Source of the DNA: Bacteroidota bacterium
Lineage (GTDB): Bacteria; Bacteroidota; Bacteroidia; Bacteroidales; Prolixibacteraceae
NCBI GenBank assembly: GCA_030695265.1
Contig: JAUYTA010000689.1
Location: 1-5,214 of the forward strand
Length of the DNA: 5,214 nt
Reading direction: 5' to 3'
How positions within the stretch are numbered: the stretch's first letter is position 1; every line of letters starts with the position of its first letter. A model generated the notes under the pieces. That model did not search any database. It saw only the letters and a program-made list of their open reading frames with translations, and was not told the DNA's origin. This document shows positions 4,510 to 5,214 of the stretch, in pieces. Position numbers and translations under genes: made by a program.

Positions 4510-5214
4510 TTATTTTAAAATTACTTTTCGTACTTTGGAACTGTTCTGATTTGTTTGTATCAGGTAAACTCCCGGAGTATTTCCTGATAAATCAATCGAT
4601 TCTTCCTTATTCTGAACAAGCTTTTGAAGAACCGTCATTCCAATTATACTTCTTACCGTCAGATATGTTCCATTTTGAGGAATTTGTTCGAATACAACAT
4701 TAACTATTCCGGATGTAGGGTTTGGATATATCTTTACATTTTGGTTAATCATCAATGGATCAATGCCGGTTGGTATTTTTACTTCGACCTGAAATTTTGA
4801 TTTGGCTGATTTTCCGTTTGAACTTGCACTAACTTCGATTTCAGCTGATCCGGTGTTTTCAGTAGAAAAGATCAAAGTGAGATCGAAGCCTGTGATTGTT
4901 GTTGTTACTACATTGCTGTTTGAATTTGAGCTTACAATATAACTCAATACATCTCCAGGATCATTGTCGGCAAATACTGTTCTTAAATCGATCACCAGAT
5001 TAGGTGATTTTTTGTCAACAGAAATATTTTCAATTGGATCAATTACATATGGGGCTTTATCTACCTGCAAAATGGTAATCACTACTTCATCAGGAGCAGA
5101 ATATGCCTGTCCGTCGTTTACTACCAGTGAGAAAGTATATTGCTTATTGGCACTGACTTCGGGAGCTGTAAAAGTTGGTTTTTGATCGGTATCCAAACTG
5201 AGAACGATTCCAGC
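4510..5214 (-). CDS. Large secreted/surface protein, C-terminal part with Ig-like domains and T9SS sorting domain
   Basis: 234 residues of the C-terminus are visible and the frame continues past the right edge; the TTG at 5194-5196 is internal ('GIVLSLDTDQ'). Domain 1 (residues 1 to about 52) ends a PKD/REJ-like Ig fold: 'PTFTAPEV', 'YTFSLVVNDGQAYSAPDEVV'. Domain 2 (about 54-146) is a cadherin-like Ig module: 'APYVIDPIENISV', 'IDLRTVFADNDPGDVLSY', then 'SASSNGKSAKSKFQVEV'. Residues 159-234 form a T9SS type A sorting domain: 'KIYPNPTSGIVNVVF', a 'GMTVL' turn, 'IDLSGNTPGVYLIQ' and basic 'KVRKVILK' at the very end. Such domains take proteins across the outer membrane through the PorU-dependent system, where they are cleaved and anchored or released. 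The N-terminal part, which would show an enzyme or adhesin role, is outside the window. The broken C39-like gene starts 30 bases downstream. Confidence 0.92.
   Translation of the reverse strand, partial: AGIVLSLDTDQKPTFTAPEVSANKQYTFSLVVNDGQAYSAPDEVVITILQVDKAPYVIDPIENISVDKKSPNLVIDLRTVFADNDPGDVLSYIVSSNSNSNVVTTTITGFDLTLIFSTENTGSAEIEVSASSNGKSAKSKFQVEVKIPTGIDPLMINQNVKIYPNPTSGIVNVVFEQIPQNGTYLTVRSIIGMTVLQKLVQNKEESIDLSGNTPGVYLIQTNQNSSKVRKVILK

Overview
The window is moderately AT-rich and looks like a chromosomal segment of a Bacteroidota (Bacteroidetes) bacterium, probably in or near Bacteroidales/Marinilabiliales. The evidence is a type IX secretion (T9SS) C-terminal sorting domain (4510-5214, minus), start codons without Shine-Dalgarno sequences, a TAnnTTTG-type promoter candidate, and a PurF-like protein of a kind I associate, from memory, with this phylum. 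I see no tRNA, rRNA, CRISPR array, transposase or attachment site.

Layout. On the plus strand, positions 1-549 hold the C-terminal part of a NarX/LytS-type sensor histidine kinase, cut by the left edge. Twenty bases later comes its likely partner, a NarL/LuxR-type response regulator (570-1235). A 163-base intergenic stretch with several inverted and direct copies of an ATTTGAT/ATCAAAT element follows, then a small four-helix VanZ-family membrane protein (1399-1785). A hairpin at 1784-1821 separates VanZ from the convergent minus-strand genes.

On the minus strand, 1850-3256 encodes a PurF-like protein (glutamine amidotransferase fold plus phosphoribosyltransferase). Its PRPP loop and four putative Fe-S cysteines are intact, but its N-terminal glutaminase site is dismantled: Ser replaces the nucleophilic Cys, and the glutamine-binding Arg and the Asn-Gly motif are gone. 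Upstream of it (3334-4479) lies a broken gene for a secreted C39-like peptidase-fold protein. Its reading frame changes twice, and at each change a piece of the expected domain seems to be missing, including the segment that should carry the catalytic Cys. Its C-terminus carries two tandem copies of a roughly 80-residue 'GWN...KVMDESG...FGGW' domain. At the right edge, 4510-5214 is the C-terminus of a large secreted adhesin-like protein with Ig/cadherin-like domains and a T9SS sorting signal.

Functional reading. The kinase and regulator form a two-component system with no target identified in the window. The T9SS protein and the broken C39-like gene both relate to secreted or cell-surface proteins and lie in the same orientation 30 bases apart. 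The most unusual items are the PurF paralogue without a glutaminase site and the doubly interrupted C39-like gene with its tandem repeat domain.
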